Part shown: piece after piece, positions 44,272-53,419 of the stretch
Layout of the letters: every line of letters starts with the position of its first letter
Position numbering within the stretch: the stretch's first letter is position 1
NCBI GenBank assembly: GCA_964641415.1
Contig: CAZXMW010000001.1
Location: 1-64,000 of the forward strand
Origin: JAHECW01 sp964641415
GTDB taxonomy: Bacteria; Acidobacteriota; Thermoanaerobaculia; Thermoanaerobaculales; Sulfomarinibacteraceae
DNA: 64,000 nucleotides
Reading direction: 5' to 3'
The notes under the pieces: generated by a model
Database searches by the model: none
What the model was told of the DNA's origin: nothing
What the model saw: the letters and a program-made list of their open reading frames with translations, nothing else
Program-made: the position numbers and the translations under genes

Positions 44272-46506
44272 ATGATCAAGCGGGTCTTTCCTTTCGTTTC
44301 GTGGTTCCAGGGGTACGGACTCTCGGCGTTCAAGATCGACCTGATCTCGGGGCTGACAGTCGCCCTCGTCTTGATCCCTCAGAGCATGGCGTATGCGCAG
44401 CTCGCCGGGCTGCCGGCCCACTACGGTCTCTACGCGTCCTTCCTGCCGCCGATGGTCGCGGCCCTGTTCGGCTCGAGCCGACAGCTGGCGACCGGACCCG
44501 TGGCAGTGGTGTCGTTGATGACGTCGGCAACGCTCGAACCGCTCGCCACGGCTGGATCCGAGGGCTACATCGCCTACGCCATCCTGCTTGCCCTGATGGT
44601 CGGGACCTTCCAGTTCGCGATCGGCTTTCTCCGCCTCGGTGTGGTGGTTAACTTCCTGTCGCACCCCGTGGTCAACGGTTTCACCAACGCAGCGGCGCTG
44701 ATCATCGCGACCTCGCAGCTGAGCAAGATCTTCGGCGTGAAGGTGGAGAGTGGCGAGCACCACTACGAGACGGTGCTGCGCGTCGTCATGGCAGCACTCG
44801 AGTGGACCCACCTGCCGACCCTGGGCATGGCCGTGCTCGCCTTCGGCATCATGTGGGGGTTGCGGAAGATCAATCCGAGGCTGCCCAACGTGTTGATCGC
44901 GGTGGTGATCACCACCGCACTGTCCGCGATGCTGGGCTTCCAACACAACGAGACCGTGACCGTCGGTCGTGTGGACTCACCCGACCTCGCCGTGCGGGTG
45001 AGGGCCTACAACGATGCCGTTATCGAGCGCCAGGAGATGGACGAGCTCCGCTCTCACAGCGGCCGGATCACCGAGCCCGTCACGACCAGCACCACCGAGT
45101 TCTGCCTCCGGTGTCACGGCGAGCGTGAGGTCCAGCGTTTCGTGGACGGGGTGATCCCGCATGACATGAGCGAGGACTCGGAGCGGCTGCTCGCCCTCCA
45201 CCAGCTCGCAGGTCTGCTCGATGCACACGCTCTCGAGGTCAAGGAAAACGTGGGCGAGGCTCGCACGAAGCTCCGCGAGCTCGTCTTCGATCACGTTCCG
45301 GACGGCGAGCCGGGCGCCGGTTTTTACGAGCGCAGCAGGGTTCCGGCCGGCTCGCCGACTGACGGACGACGCTGGCGGCTGGAGGTCGGGAACAACCCGC
45401 TCGACCCGGATGCGCTGACGCTCGTCGGGGGTGGCGCCGTTGTCGGGACGATCCCGCGCGGTCTGCCGAGCCTGCAGCTGCCCCACATCGACCTCAAGGT
45501 CATCCCGAAGTTCATCATGCCGGTGGTCATCATCTCCCTGCTCGGATTCATGGAGGCGATTTCGATCGCCAAGGCCATGGCGGCCAAGACTGGACAGCGC
45601 ATCGACCCGAATCAGGAGCTCATCGGGCAGGGCATCGCCAACATGCTCGGTTCGATCGGACGGAGCTATCCGACCTCGGGGAGCTTCTCGAGAAGCGCGG
45701 TCAACCTCCAGGCCGGCGCGCTCACGGGTCTGTCAAGCGTCATCACGAGCCTGACGGTCGTCATCGTGCTGCTGTTTTTCACGCCCCTGCTCTACCACCT
45801 GCCCCAGGCCGTGCTCGCGGCGGTCATCATGATGGCGGTGATCGGCCTAGTCAACGTGACCGGCTTCGTCCACGCCTGGCAGGCGCAGTGGTACGACGGC
45901 GCCATCTCGATCATTACCTTCGTCAGCACTCTGGCGTTCGCACCTCACCTCGACCGGGGCATCATGGTCGGTGTGGTGCTGTCCCTCGGCGTCTTTCTGT
46001 ACAAAAGCATGCGCCCCACGGTGACCAGCCTGTCCCGGCACCAGGACGACACCATGCGCTCGGCGATCGTCCACGGGCTCGAGGAATGCATCTACATCGA
46101 TCTCGTCCGCTTCGAGGGCCCCCTGTTCTTCGCCAACGCGACCTATCTCGAGGATCAGATCAACGAGCGTCTGAGAGCCCGGCGCGATCTTCGACACCTG
46201 ATCATCGTGAGCAACGCCATCAGCGACATCGACGCCTCGGGCGAGGAGGCGCTGTCGTTGCTCGTGGACCGAGTTCGGAGTTCCGGTGTCGAGATCTCGT
46301 TCAGCGGCGTCAACGAGTCAGTGCTCCGGGTCCTCGAGCGGACCCACCTCATCGAGCGGATCGGCCGCGACCGGATCTTTGCAACTATGGAGCATGCGGT
46401 GCGAGCGGTTTACGATGAAGCGCACGCCGACGGATACGAAGAATCGTGCCCACTGGCGAAGGCGTTGCACCCGAGCGCCGAGCCGTCCCGAAAAGGAGAG
46501 TCGTGA
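44272..46506 (+). CDS. SulP-family anion transporter with a CxxCH (heme c-type) insertion and STAS domain
   Basis: 744 residues. The core is a SulP (SLC26-like) transporter: GLTVALVLIPQSMAYAQLAG at TM1, TGPVAVVSLM, GFMEAISIAKAMAAKTG, and a C-terminal STAS domain (about 610-720). Between the segment ending about 220 (VVITTALSAMLGF) and the conserved IPRGLPSLQLPHIDL (from about 396) it carries some 170 extra residues with Cys278-Leu-Arg-Cys281-His282, a c-type heme motif, and several helices. In SulP topology this loop (TM7-TM8) is extracytoplasmic, which is where heme c is attached. So transport of sulfate, bicarbonate or a similar anion may be redox-sensed. It is translationally linked to the next gene. 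Confidence 0.88.
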   Translation: MIKRVFPFVSWFQGYGLSAFKIDLISGLTVALVLIPQSMAYAQLAGLPAHYGLYASFLPPMVAALFGSSRQLATGPVAVVSLMTSATLEPLATAGSEGYIAYAILLALMVGTFQFAIGFLRLGVVVNFLSHPVVNGFTNAAALIIATSQLSKIFGVKVESGEHHYETVLRVVMAALEWTHLPTLGMAVLAFGIMWGLRKINPRLPNVLIAVVITTALSAMLGFQHNETVTVGRVDSPDLAVRVRAYNDAVIERQEMDELRSHSGRITEPVTTSTTEFCLRCHGEREVQRFVDGVIPHDMSEDSERLLALHQLAGLLDAHALEVKENVGEARTKLRELVFDHVPDGEPGAGFYERSRVPAGSPTDGRRWRLEVGNNPLDPDALTLVGGGAVVGTIPRGLPSLQLPHIDLKVIPKFIMPVVIISLLGFMEAISIAKAMAAKTGQRIDPNQELIGQGIANMLGSIGRSYPTSGSFSRSAVNLQAGALTGLSSVITSLTVVIVLLFFTPLLYHLPQAVLAAVIMMAVIGLVNVTGFVHAWQAQWYDGAISIITFVSTLAFAPHLDRGIMVGVVLSLGVFLYKSMRPTVTSLSRHQDDTMRSAIVHGLEECIYIDLVRFEGPLFFANATYLEDQINERLRARRDLRHLIIVSNAISDIDASGEEALSLLVDRVRSSGVEISFSGVNESVLRVLERTHLIERIGRDRIFATMEHAVRAVYDEAHADGYEESCPLAKALHPSAEPSRKGES

Positions 46507-47753
46507 TGTCCCTCATCTCGGTCGTCTGCGCGACCTACAGCCGTGCCGACGGGATCGTCGACGGTGTGCTCGACCGGACCGGATTTCCCCTGATCGGCGA
46601 CGACGATCTTGTGAAGCGGGCGGTCGACCGGTCAGGAATGTCCGAGTCGGCGGTTTCACGGGCGTTCTCGCCGCGTCGCTCGGTGTTCAACAGCTTCACT
46701 CGCGACCGCGAGCGTGCGCTCGCCCACCTCAAGGTCGAGGTCGCCGAGGCGGTCGTTAGGAATGAGGTGGTGATCTTCGGCTTCTGCCCGCTGCTCATTC
46801 CGGAGGAGGTCAGCCACACGCTTCGCGTCTGTCTGGTTGCCGACCTCCCGGCCAGGATCGAGATCGCCCGACAGAAAGCCGATCTCGACGACAAGGCGGC
46901 GATCCGCGACATCCGCCGTCACGACGAGGCGTTCGCGGCGTGGGTGAAGGACCATCGAGGCAGCGATGATCCTTGGGCACCCTCGCTCTATGACATCGTG
47001 CTCCCGACGGACAAGACTCCCGAGGACGACGCGGTTCGGCTCATTATCGAGAACCTGGATAACCAGGCGGTGCAGCCGACGGAGGCGTCGCAACAGGCAG
47101 CCGCGGACTTCCTGGTTGCGGCTCGGGTCGAACGCGAGCTCGCCAACGCCGGCCACCACGTCGAAGTCGACTGCCGAAACGGTGACGTCGCCCTGACCAT
47201 CAATAAGCACGTGTTGATGCTCGGCCGGCTCGAAGAGGAGCTGAAAGAGATCGCCGTCCCGGTCGAGGGCGTCCGGTCGGTCGAGACCCGGGTCGGCAAG
47301 GACTTCTATCAGACCGACATCTACCGCAAGGTCGATTTCGAGACCCCGTCCCGGGTTCTCCTGGTCGACGACGAGCGCGAGTTCGTCCAGACCCTGTCCG
47401 AGCGGCTCGAGATGCGCGACGTCGGCTCGGCGGTCGCCTACGACGGCGAGTCGGCTCTCCAGATGGTCCGGGACGACGAGCCCGACGTCATGATCCTGGA
47501 CCTCAAGATGCCCGGCATCGACGGCATCGAGGTCCTGCGCCGGGTCAAGGAATCCGACCCGCACATCGAGGTCATCATCCTCACCGGCCACGGCTCGGAC
47601 GAGGACTGCACGACCTGCATGGAGCTCGGCGCCTTCGCCTATCTGCAGAAACCGGTCGACATCGACGCCCTCAGCGAGACCCTTCGCAAGGCCAACGAGA
47701 AAGCTCGCGAGCCCGTCCATCGGCGGGAACGAAAGGACGAGGAGCGCTCATGA
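46506..47753 (+). CDS. CMP-kinase-like domain fused to a response-regulator receiver
   Basis: 415 residues. Residues 1-190 resemble the cytidylate-kinase-like family (FPLIGDDDLVKRAVDRSGMSESAV), but the P-loop that should precede this (GSGG) reads SRADG, so phosphate binding is doubtful. Residues about 195-270 resemble a BON-type or ferredoxin-like module. From about 280 a receiver domain follows with DDE and phospho-acceptor Asp332 (ILDLKMPG). The ATG shares its A with the SulP stop (TGATG), after AAAGGAG. It is probably the output or relay for the kinase encoded next; the dead kinase fold may be a ligand sensor. Confidence 0.78.
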   Translation: MSLISVVCATYSRADGIVDGVLDRTGFPLIGDDDLVKRAVDRSGMSESAVSRAFSPRRSVFNSFTRDRERALAHLKVEVAEAVVRNEVVIFGFCPLLIPEEVSHTLRVCLVADLPARIEIARQKADLDDKAAIRDIRRHDEAFAAWVKDHRGSDDPWAPSLYDIVLPTDKTPEDDAVRLIIENLDNQAVQPTEASQQAAADFLVAARVERELANAGHHVEVDCRNGDVALTINKHVLMLGRLEEELKEIAVPVEGVRSVETRVGKDFYQTDIYRKVDFETPSRVLLVDDEREFVQTLSERLEMRDVGSAVAYDGESALQMVRDDEPDVMILDLKMPGIDGIEVLRRVKESDPHIEVIILTGHGSDEDCTTCMELGAFAYLQKPVDIDALSETLRKANEKAREPVHRRERKDEERS

Positions 47754-49513
47754 CCGAGCGTGCGGAATCCGACCAGCGGTCCGGCGACAGGTCACCGACC
47801 GGCGCGTGGGTGCGGCCCGATCTCGGGGCCGAGACCAAGCGGTACTCCCTCAACCTGCGTCGGATGTGGCAGCTCACCGCACTGCTCATGATCATCGTTT
47901 CGGTGGCGCCGCTCGTCGTCTTGACCGCCATCGACTACCGGGTCACCGAGAAGTCGGCCGAGTCCGAGATTCTGCTCAACACCGCCCGGGTCGTGTCCAA
48001 CACCAAGCTCGCCATCGAGTTCTCCCTGGTCGAGCGGATCGCCGCGCTCGACTTCATCGTGCTCGACAACAGCTTCTCCCAGCTCAACGATTGCGCCCGC
48101 GTCGAGGAGATCCTCGAGCAGCTCCAGGCGAGCTTCACCGGCTTCGTCGATCTCGGCGTGATCGATTCGTCCGGGTCCCAGTTCTGTTACGCCGGCCCCT
48201 ACGAGCTGGCCGGCGTCGATTACAGCGGCGAGGCGTGGTTCGCCGACGTCCAGAAGGTTGACACCTACATCAGCGACGTCTTTGCCGGGTTCCGCCGCGT
48301 TCCTCACATGGTGATCGCGGTGCGGCACGATATTCCGGGCGGAGGTTTCTTCGTCCTTCGGACCTCGGTGGAGATCGCGCTGCTGCACAAGCTGCTGACC
48401 AACCTCGAGATCTCCGGCGAGGGCGACGCCTTCATCATCAACCACGATGGGGTGCTCCAGACCTCGGCCCGATCCCACGGCGATGTCCTCGAAACGCTCG
48501 ATCTCGAGGTGCCGGTGTGCGCCACCGAGACGCAGGTCTACGAGACCGTCGGATCGAAGCAGGAACCGCTCATCGTCGGCTACGCCTACATTCCGGACAC
48601 ACCATTCATTCTCATGATCATCCACGAGAAGACCGCCCTCATGGAAGCGTGGAGCGACACCCGGCGGCAGGTCATCAGCTTCCTGGTGGTGAGCCTGTCG
48701 ATCATCATTCTCGTGACCCTGGGCGTCACCACCTATCTCGTCGGCAAGATCCACTGGGCCGATCGCCAGCGTGTCGCTGCGCTTCATCAGACCGAATACA
48801 CCAACAAGATGGCGTCACTCGGCCGGCTCGGCACCGGGGTCGCGCATGAGATCAACAATCCGCTGGCGATCATCAAGGAGAAGGCGGGCCTGATGAAGGA
48901 CCTCTTCGGGTTCACAGATCGCTACGCCGATGACCCGAAGTTGATGGGTATTGTGGACTCAATCCTCGCCTCGGTGGACCGGTGCTCGGCGATCACCCGC
49001 CGCCTGCTCAACTTCGCGAGAGACACCGACACGAGGCCGGTCCCGGTCGATCTCGGCGACACCGTCAGAGAGGTTCTCGGGTTCATGGGCAAGGAGGCGG
49101 AGTACCGGTCGATCGACGTCGTGGTCGGGATCGACGACGATGTGCCGGAGATCACCACCAACAAAGGCCGCCTCCAGCAGATTCTCCTCAATGTCATCAA
49201 CAACGCATTTGCCGCGGTCGACGACGGCGGCCGAATCGAAATCGGCGGCGGTCGGAACGGCGCGAACCTGGTCGGGATTCAAGTGACCGATGACGGCTGC
49301 GGCATGACCGAGGCGCAGCGTCGGAGGGTCTTCGAACCGTTCTTCACGACCAAGAGCCGCCGGGGAGGGGTCGGCCTCGGCCTCTCGATCACGTACTCGT
49401 TGGTCTCGGAGCTCGGCGGCACGATCGCGGTTGAGAGCGAGGTCGGGAGGGGAACGAGCTTTCTGATCAGCCTCCCGGTCGATGCTGCGACGAAAGGAGG
49501 CGAGGCATCGTGA
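47750..49513 (+). CDS. membrane sensor histidine kinase with an extracytoplasmic Cache-like domain
   Basis: 587 residues. Two membrane helices (about 42-62 and 305-332) bracket a 240-residue periplasmic domain with Cache features (FTGFVDLGVIDSSGSQFCYAG, DYSGEAWFADVQ). The kinase core has the phospho-acceptor His366 (GVAHEINNPLAI), N-box INNAFAAVDDGG, DDGCGM and GVGLGLSI. It autophosphorylates and should phosphorylate one or more of the three receiver domains encoded around it. The ATG overlaps the preceding stop (ATGA). The signal may be the anion handled by SulP. Confidence 0.92.
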   Translation: MTERAESDQRSGDRSPTGAWVRPDLGAETKRYSLNLRRMWQLTALLMIIVSVAPLVVLTAIDYRVTEKSAESEILLNTARVVSNTKLAIEFSLVERIAALDFIVLDNSFSQLNDCARVEEILEQLQASFTGFVDLGVIDSSGSQFCYAGPYELAGVDYSGEAWFADVQKVDTYISDVFAGFRRVPHMVIAVRHDIPGGGFFVLRTSVEIALLHKLLTNLEISGEGDAFIINHDGVLQTSARSHGDVLETLDLEVPVCATETQVYETVGSKQEPLIVGYAYIPDTPFILMIIHEKTALMEAWSDTRRQVISFLVVSLSIIILVTLGVTTYLVGKIHWADRQRVAALHQTEYTNKMASLGRLGTGVAHEINNPLAIIKEKAGLMKDLFGFTDRYADDPKLMGIVDSILASVDRCSAITRRLLNFARDTDTRPVPVDLGDTVREVLGFMGKEAEYRSIDVVVGIDDDVPEITTNKGRLQQILLNVINNAFAAVDDGGRIEIGGGRNGANLVGIQVTDDGCGMTEAQRRRVFEPFFTTKSRRGGVGLGLSITYSLVSELGGTIAVESEVGRGTSFLISLPVDAATKGGEAS

Positions 49514-49863
49514 AGGTACTCCTCGTCGATGACGAACGCGAGCTCGTGACGACCCTCGCCGAGCGGCTCGGGTTCCGGGACGTCGAGGCCAGGTGGGCGA
49601 CCACGGGACACGACGCGGTCGAGCTCGCCCGGCAGGAATCGTTCGATGTCGCGGTGCTCGACGTCAAGATGCCGCGCGTCAGCGGCATCCAGCTCAAGAA
49701 GGACCTGGAGCGGATCCGACCCGAGATGAAGTTCGTGTTCGTGACCGGGCACGGCTCGGAGGAGGACTTCCGGATCGGGTCCGCCGAGGGTGATCGCTAC
49801 CTCGTCAAGCCGCTCGACATCGATTCTCTCGTTCAGACACTGAGAGAGGTGGTGGGATCATGA
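49510..49863 (+). CDS. single-domain response regulator
   Basis: 117 residues, only a CheY-like receiver: VDDERE (acidic pair), Asp51 in LDVKMP, a Thr/Ser position in TGHG, and Lys in VKPLD. There is no output domain, so it works by protein contact or as a phosphorelay step. The GTG start overlaps the kinase stop (GTGA) and its own stop overlaps the next ATG, placing it inside a coupled chain of signalling genes. Confidence 0.9.
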   Translation: MKVLLVDDERELVTTLAERLGFRDVEARWATTGHDAVELARQESFDVAVLDVKMPRVSGIQLKKDLERIRPEMKFVFVTGHGSEEDFRIGSAEGDRYLVKPLDIDSLVQTLREVVGS

Positions 49864-50558
49864 CGCCGGCGGCGATCGACCATTGGCAACCTCTGTCCGT
49901 CGAGTGCCTCCGGTTCTTCGGAGCGATGACCGCGTCGGTCAGTCACGAGATCCGGAACAAGCTGGCGGTGATCAACGAGAAGGCCGGGCTGCTCGAGGAC
50001 ATCGCGGCGGCCATGAGATCCGGTCGCGCGCCGGATCCCGACCGCCTCGAGACGCAGGCGAAGAAGATCGTCGAGCAGATCCGCCAGGCCAACCGGACCG
50101 TCAAGGCGCTCAATCGTCTGGCGCACAGCACCGACGAGGTGGAGGCTTCGGTTAATGTGACCGGCATCGTCGAGCTTGTCGTCGAGCTCTACGGCCGGAG
50201 GGCCGCGATGGCACAGACGTCCGTCGAGACCCTGAAGCCGGATGGTGAGATCGAGATCCGCACCAGCCCGTATCTGCTCACCAATGCGATCGGGCTCTGC
50301 CTCGAAATCGCCTTGGCCCGGGTCGGTGATTTCCGAACGATCACGGTCCAAATCGAACGCACGGAGCTCTTTGTGAGTCTTCGTTTTCGCGGCCTCGCCG
50401 ATTCAGGTCGTGATCCGGCGCTCGAGCTCGAGACGCCCGGCGCCGCTGCTCTGCTCGAGGTTCTCGGCGCCGAGTTGGCGTCCGACGATCAGGGCGGGGA
50501 CCTCGTGCTCGAGATCAGACATCGCAATCACGCGACCACGGGAGTCAACCATGACTGA
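49860..50558 (+). CDS. degenerate histidine kinase-like phosphotransfer protein
   Basis: 232 residues, cytoplasmic. The dimerisation helix is intact with His29 (SHEIRNKLAVINEKAG, close to the same segment of the upstream kinase). The ATPase half has weak similarity only: where the G1 and G2 boxes should be it reads RFRGLADSGRDPALELETPG, with no DxGxG and no GxGxG. It is therefore probably not a kinase itself but a phosphotransfer or phosphatase partner, like histidine phosphotransferases with a degenerate ATPase fold. Starts and stops overlap its neighbours on both sides. Confidence 0.75.
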   Translation: MTPAAIDHWQPLSVECLRFFGAMTASVSHEIRNKLAVINEKAGLLEDIAAAMRSGRAPDPDRLETQAKKIVEQIRQANRTVKALNRLAHSTDEVEASVNVTGIVELVVELYGRRAAMAQTSVETLKPDGEIEIRTSPYLLTNAIGLCLEIALARVGDFRTITVQIERTELFVSLRFRGLADSGRDPALELETPGAAALLEVLGAELASDDQGGDLVLEIRHRNHATTGVNHD

Positions 50559-50979
50559 AAAAGTGCTGCTCGTTGACGACGAGGAGGAGTTCGTCGAAAC
50601 CCTTGCCGAACGGATGCGAACCCGGGGCATGGAGGTCGCGACCACCAGGTCGGGCGCCGAGGCGCTGGATCGCGTCGACGCCGAGGACTTTGACGTCGTC
50701 GTGCTCGATCTCAAGATGCCCGGCATCGACGGCCTCGAGGCACTGAAACGGATCAAACGGCGCCGTCCGGACATCCAGGTCGTGCTGCTCACAGGCTATG
50801 CCACCGTCGAGAAGGGCGTCGAGGCGATCAAGGAGGGCGCGCTCGAGTTCCTCGAAAAGCCGATTGACCTGACCTCGCTGGCCGAGGCGATCCACCGGGC
50901 CAAGGCGACCAAAATGGTGCTGGTCGATCAGGAGACCGAGGAGAGGATCAAGGACATTCTCCACCACAAGAGCTGGTAG
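50551..50979 (+). CDS. single-domain response regulator with C-terminal helix
   Basis: 142 residues. The receiver has LLVDDEEE, Asp53 in LDLKMPG, LLTGYATV and EKPIDL. About 25 extra residues (RAKATKMVLVDQETEERIKDIL) form a basic-acidic helix after the receiver. It starts inside the end of the previous gene. It is the last gene of the SulP-linked signalling set; no terminator is visible in the 90 bases that follow. Confidence 0.9.
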   Translation: MTEKVLLVDDEEEFVETLAERMRTRGMEVATTRSGAEALDRVDAEDFDVVVLDLKMPGIDGLEALKRIKRRRPDIQVVLLTGYATVEKGVEAIKEGALEFLEKPIDLTSLAEAIHRAKATKMVLVDQETEERIKDILHHKSW

Positions 50980-51056
50980 GGACCCGAGATCGACCACGAC
51001 CTCGCGGTTGCAAGAGGCTTGAGGTGATCGGTGTCTGCAGGGTGTGCCGACCATGC

Positions 51057-51062
51057 TAGGTT
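51057..51062 (+). promoter_or_regulatory. -10 box of a leaderless promoter (TAGGTT)
   Basis: TGCTAGGTT is an extended -10; its last base is exactly 7 bases before the GTG at 51069. No Shine-Dalgarno precedes the gene. Confidence 0.5.
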
Positions 51063-51068
51063 GACCGC

Positions 51069-51950
51069 GTGAGAACGCGGCTCGACTGTGTGCCGTGCCT
51101 GGTCCGGCAGGCGCTCGACTCGGTGCGGATGGGTACCGATGACCTCTCGGTTCAGGAGGCGGTGCTGCGGCAGGTGCTGCTCGAGATGAGCGACATCGAC
51201 CTGGCATCGTCGGCGCCGGCAATGGCTCGGAGAATCCAGCAGCTGGTGCGCGATCATTCGGGCGACCCGGACCCGTACCGTGCGGCGAAGCAACGGACCA
51301 ATCGGCTGGCCCTGGAGCTCCTGCCCGAGGTGCGGGAGCGGGTCCTGCGCGCCGAGGATCCGTTCGAGATGGCGGTCCGAATGGCCATCGCGGGCAACAT
51401 CATCGATTTCGGCGTCGGCCGGCCGATCGAGGACTCGACGCTGCACGACACCATCGGCCGGGCGGCTTCCGAGACGTTGACCGGGGACGTCGCTGGGTTG
51501 GCGCGCGAAGCGAGCGGCGCGCGGACCATCCTCTTTGTGGCCGACAACGCCGGAGAGATCGTGATCGACCGGGTGCTCATCGAGCAGCTCGGCCCGGAAC
51601 GGGTCACGGTCGCGGTCAAGGGTGGGCCGGTGCTCAACGACGCGCTGCGCGCCGACGCCGAGACCGCGGGTCTCACCGATCTGGTCGAGGTCATCGACAA
51701 CGGCTCCGACGCCCCAGGGACGATTCTCGAGAGCTGCTCCGACGCGTTTCGGCGGCGCTTCGAAGCCGCCGATCTCGTTGTCGCCAAGGGTCAGGGCAAC
51801 TACGAGACGCTGAGCGACACGCCTCGAGCGGTGTGGTTCGCTCTGATGGCCAAGTGCGCGGTGATCGCGAATCACATCGGTTGCGATCCCGGAGCTCTGG
51901 TCGTGCTCCGACGAGCCGGATCGGGCGCGGTCACGGCGATCGCCCGATGA
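51069..51950 (+). CDS. DUF89 / ARMT1-like metal-dependent phosphatase
   Basis: 293 residues. The N-terminus RTRLDCVPCLVRQALD, with its CxxC pair, and VADNAGEIVIDRVLIEQL (about 158-175), VKGGPVLNDAL and VVAKGQGNYETL are hallmarks of the DUF89 family. Members remove phosphate from damaged or surplus sugar phosphates and related metabolites using Mn2+, Ni2+ or Co2+. At this length it belongs with the small prokaryotic AF1104-like group. The stop overlaps the next ATG, so the downstream transporter is coupled to it, which might mean that one compound concerns both. Confidence 0.85.
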   Translation: MRTRLDCVPCLVRQALDSVRMGTDDLSVQEAVLRQVLLEMSDIDLASSAPAMARRIQQLVRDHSGDPDPYRAAKQRTNRLALELLPEVRERVLRAEDPFEMAVRMAIAGNIIDFGVGRPIEDSTLHDTIGRAASETLTGDVAGLAREASGARTILFVADNAGEIVIDRVLIEQLGPERVTVAVKGGPVLNDALRADAETAGLTDLVEVIDNGSDAPGTILESCSDAFRRRFEAADLVVAKGQGNYETLSDTPRAVWFALMAKCAVIANHIGCDPGALVVLRRAGSGAVTAIAR

Positions 51951-53137
51951 CCGCGGCATCGGGCGAGGCGGCACCGGCTCCGAAGACCTCGAAGGTCGTC
52001 ACCATCGGTGCGGCCCACGCCGCCCACGACACCTACAGCGCATTCCTGCCGCCTATGCTCCCGGTGCTCATCGAGAGGCTTTCGCTGGCCAAGGCCGAGG
52101 CCGGTCTGCTGATCGCCTTCCTCCAGCTGCCGTCGCTGCTCCAGCCGTGGATCGGGCACCTCGGCGACCGCCTCGACCTCCGGGTCGCGGTCATCCTGGC
52201 CCCGGCCGTCACGGCGGCGTGCATGAGCCTGCTCGGCGTCGCGCCGAGCTTCGCGGTCATGGCGCTGCTGCTGGCGACCGTCGGCTCGTCGGCAGCGGTG
52301 CTGCACTCGGTCGGTCCGGTGCTGGTCGGCCGGCTGTCCGGGCGCCGGCTGGGCTCGGGGCTCGGTTTCTGGATGGTCGGCGGCGAGCTCGGCCGCACCC
52401 TCGGGCCGATCGTGGTGGTCAGCGCCATCGCGGTGCTCGGCCTCGAAGGGCTGCCGTGGCTCATGGTGGGCGGCCTCGGCGCATCGCTGCTGCTGCTCGT
52501 CAGCCTGCGCGGGCTGCCGCCGCCGTCGCCGTCGACCGATGTCGCGGTCGGCTTCGGCCGGGCGCTCGCCACCATGCGGCCGCTGCTCGTGCCGCTGGCG
52601 GGCGTGGTCGTGCCCCGGTCGTTCATGATGGTCGCCGCCACCGTGTTTCTCCCGGTGCTGCTGCGCGAGCAGGGGAGCAGCCTGTGGTTTGCCGGCGCCT
52701 CGCTGTCGATCCTCGAGGCGGCCGGGGTCGCCGGCGCGCTGCTCGGCGGGTCGGCGAGCGATGTGCTCGGCCGCAGGCGGGTGCTCACCGTGTCCCTCCT
52801 GGCGGCGCCGCCGCTCATGCTCGCCCTGGTTCATGTCTCGGCCTGGGGACGCTGGCCGCTGCTGCTCGGCATGGGCTTTTTCGGGCTCATGGCGACGCCG
52901 GTTCTGATGGCCGCGGTCCAGGAGGCCTACCCGGAGAACCGGGCGCTCGCCAACGGCGTCTACATGGCGCTCAGCTTCGGCGTCCGGTCGGTGGTGGTGG
53001 TGCTGGTTGGGGCGCTCGCCGACGCGATCGGGATGCGCGGGGCCTTCCTGGCCTGTGCCGGCCTGTCGCTGATCGCCGTGCCCTTCGTGTTCCGGCTGCC
53101 TGCCGCTACGACCGCATCCGGAGGTTCGGCCGACTGA
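51947..53137 (+). CDS. MFS transporter, fosmidomycin-resistance (Fsr) type
   Basis: 396 residues with twelve hydrophobic segments. HAAHDTYSAFLPPMLPVLIE at about 25-44 is the signature start of the Fsr subgroup, and GHLGDRLDLR is the loop 2-3 motif. It is probably a drug or metabolite exporter driven by the proton gradient. The ATG overlaps the previous stop as ATGA; earlier in-frame starts lie inside the phosphatase gene. Confidence 0.87.
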   Translation: MTAASGEAAPAPKTSKVVTIGAAHAAHDTYSAFLPPMLPVLIERLSLAKAEAGLLIAFLQLPSLLQPWIGHLGDRLDLRVAVILAPAVTAACMSLLGVAPSFAVMALLLATVGSSAAVLHSVGPVLVGRLSGRRLGSGLGFWMVGGELGRTLGPIVVVSAIAVLGLEGLPWLMVGGLGASLLLLVSLRGLPPPSPSTDVAVGFGRALATMRPLLVPLAGVVVPRSFMMVAATVFLPVLLREQGSSLWFAGASLSILEAAGVAGALLGGSASDVLGRRRVLTVSLLAAPPLMLALVHVSAWGRWPLLLGMGFFGLMATPVLMAAVQEAYPENRALANGVYMALSFGVRSVVVVLVGALADAIGMRGAFLACAGLSLIAVPFVFRLPAATTASGGSAD

Positions 53138-53419
53138 GCGCTGCCAGTCTCATCGTAGGCGCCGTGCGGGTGTCTTCGATCATCAACTCCTCGATGCCCC
53201 GAGCTCCGGGCCGGAATCATCGCGCTCAGCATAGCGGGTCGGCCGCGCCGTCGTCCGATGGCCCCGCCCGCGCTATTGTGGAGGCGACGGAGACTCCATG
53301 CTTGGCGTCAACCGCACCTTGGCCTCGGTTCGCACCGTCGCCTTCGAGGTCCTTCGACTCGAGCAGCTGGACGCTGTCGCGGATTGACCCGCCGTCGCAG
53401 GAGGAGGAGAATCTGCCGA

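Noticed and set aside
53298..53387. 29-codon frame with GGAG upstream and a TATTGT box
   Set aside because: Too short to judge and no recognisable feature.
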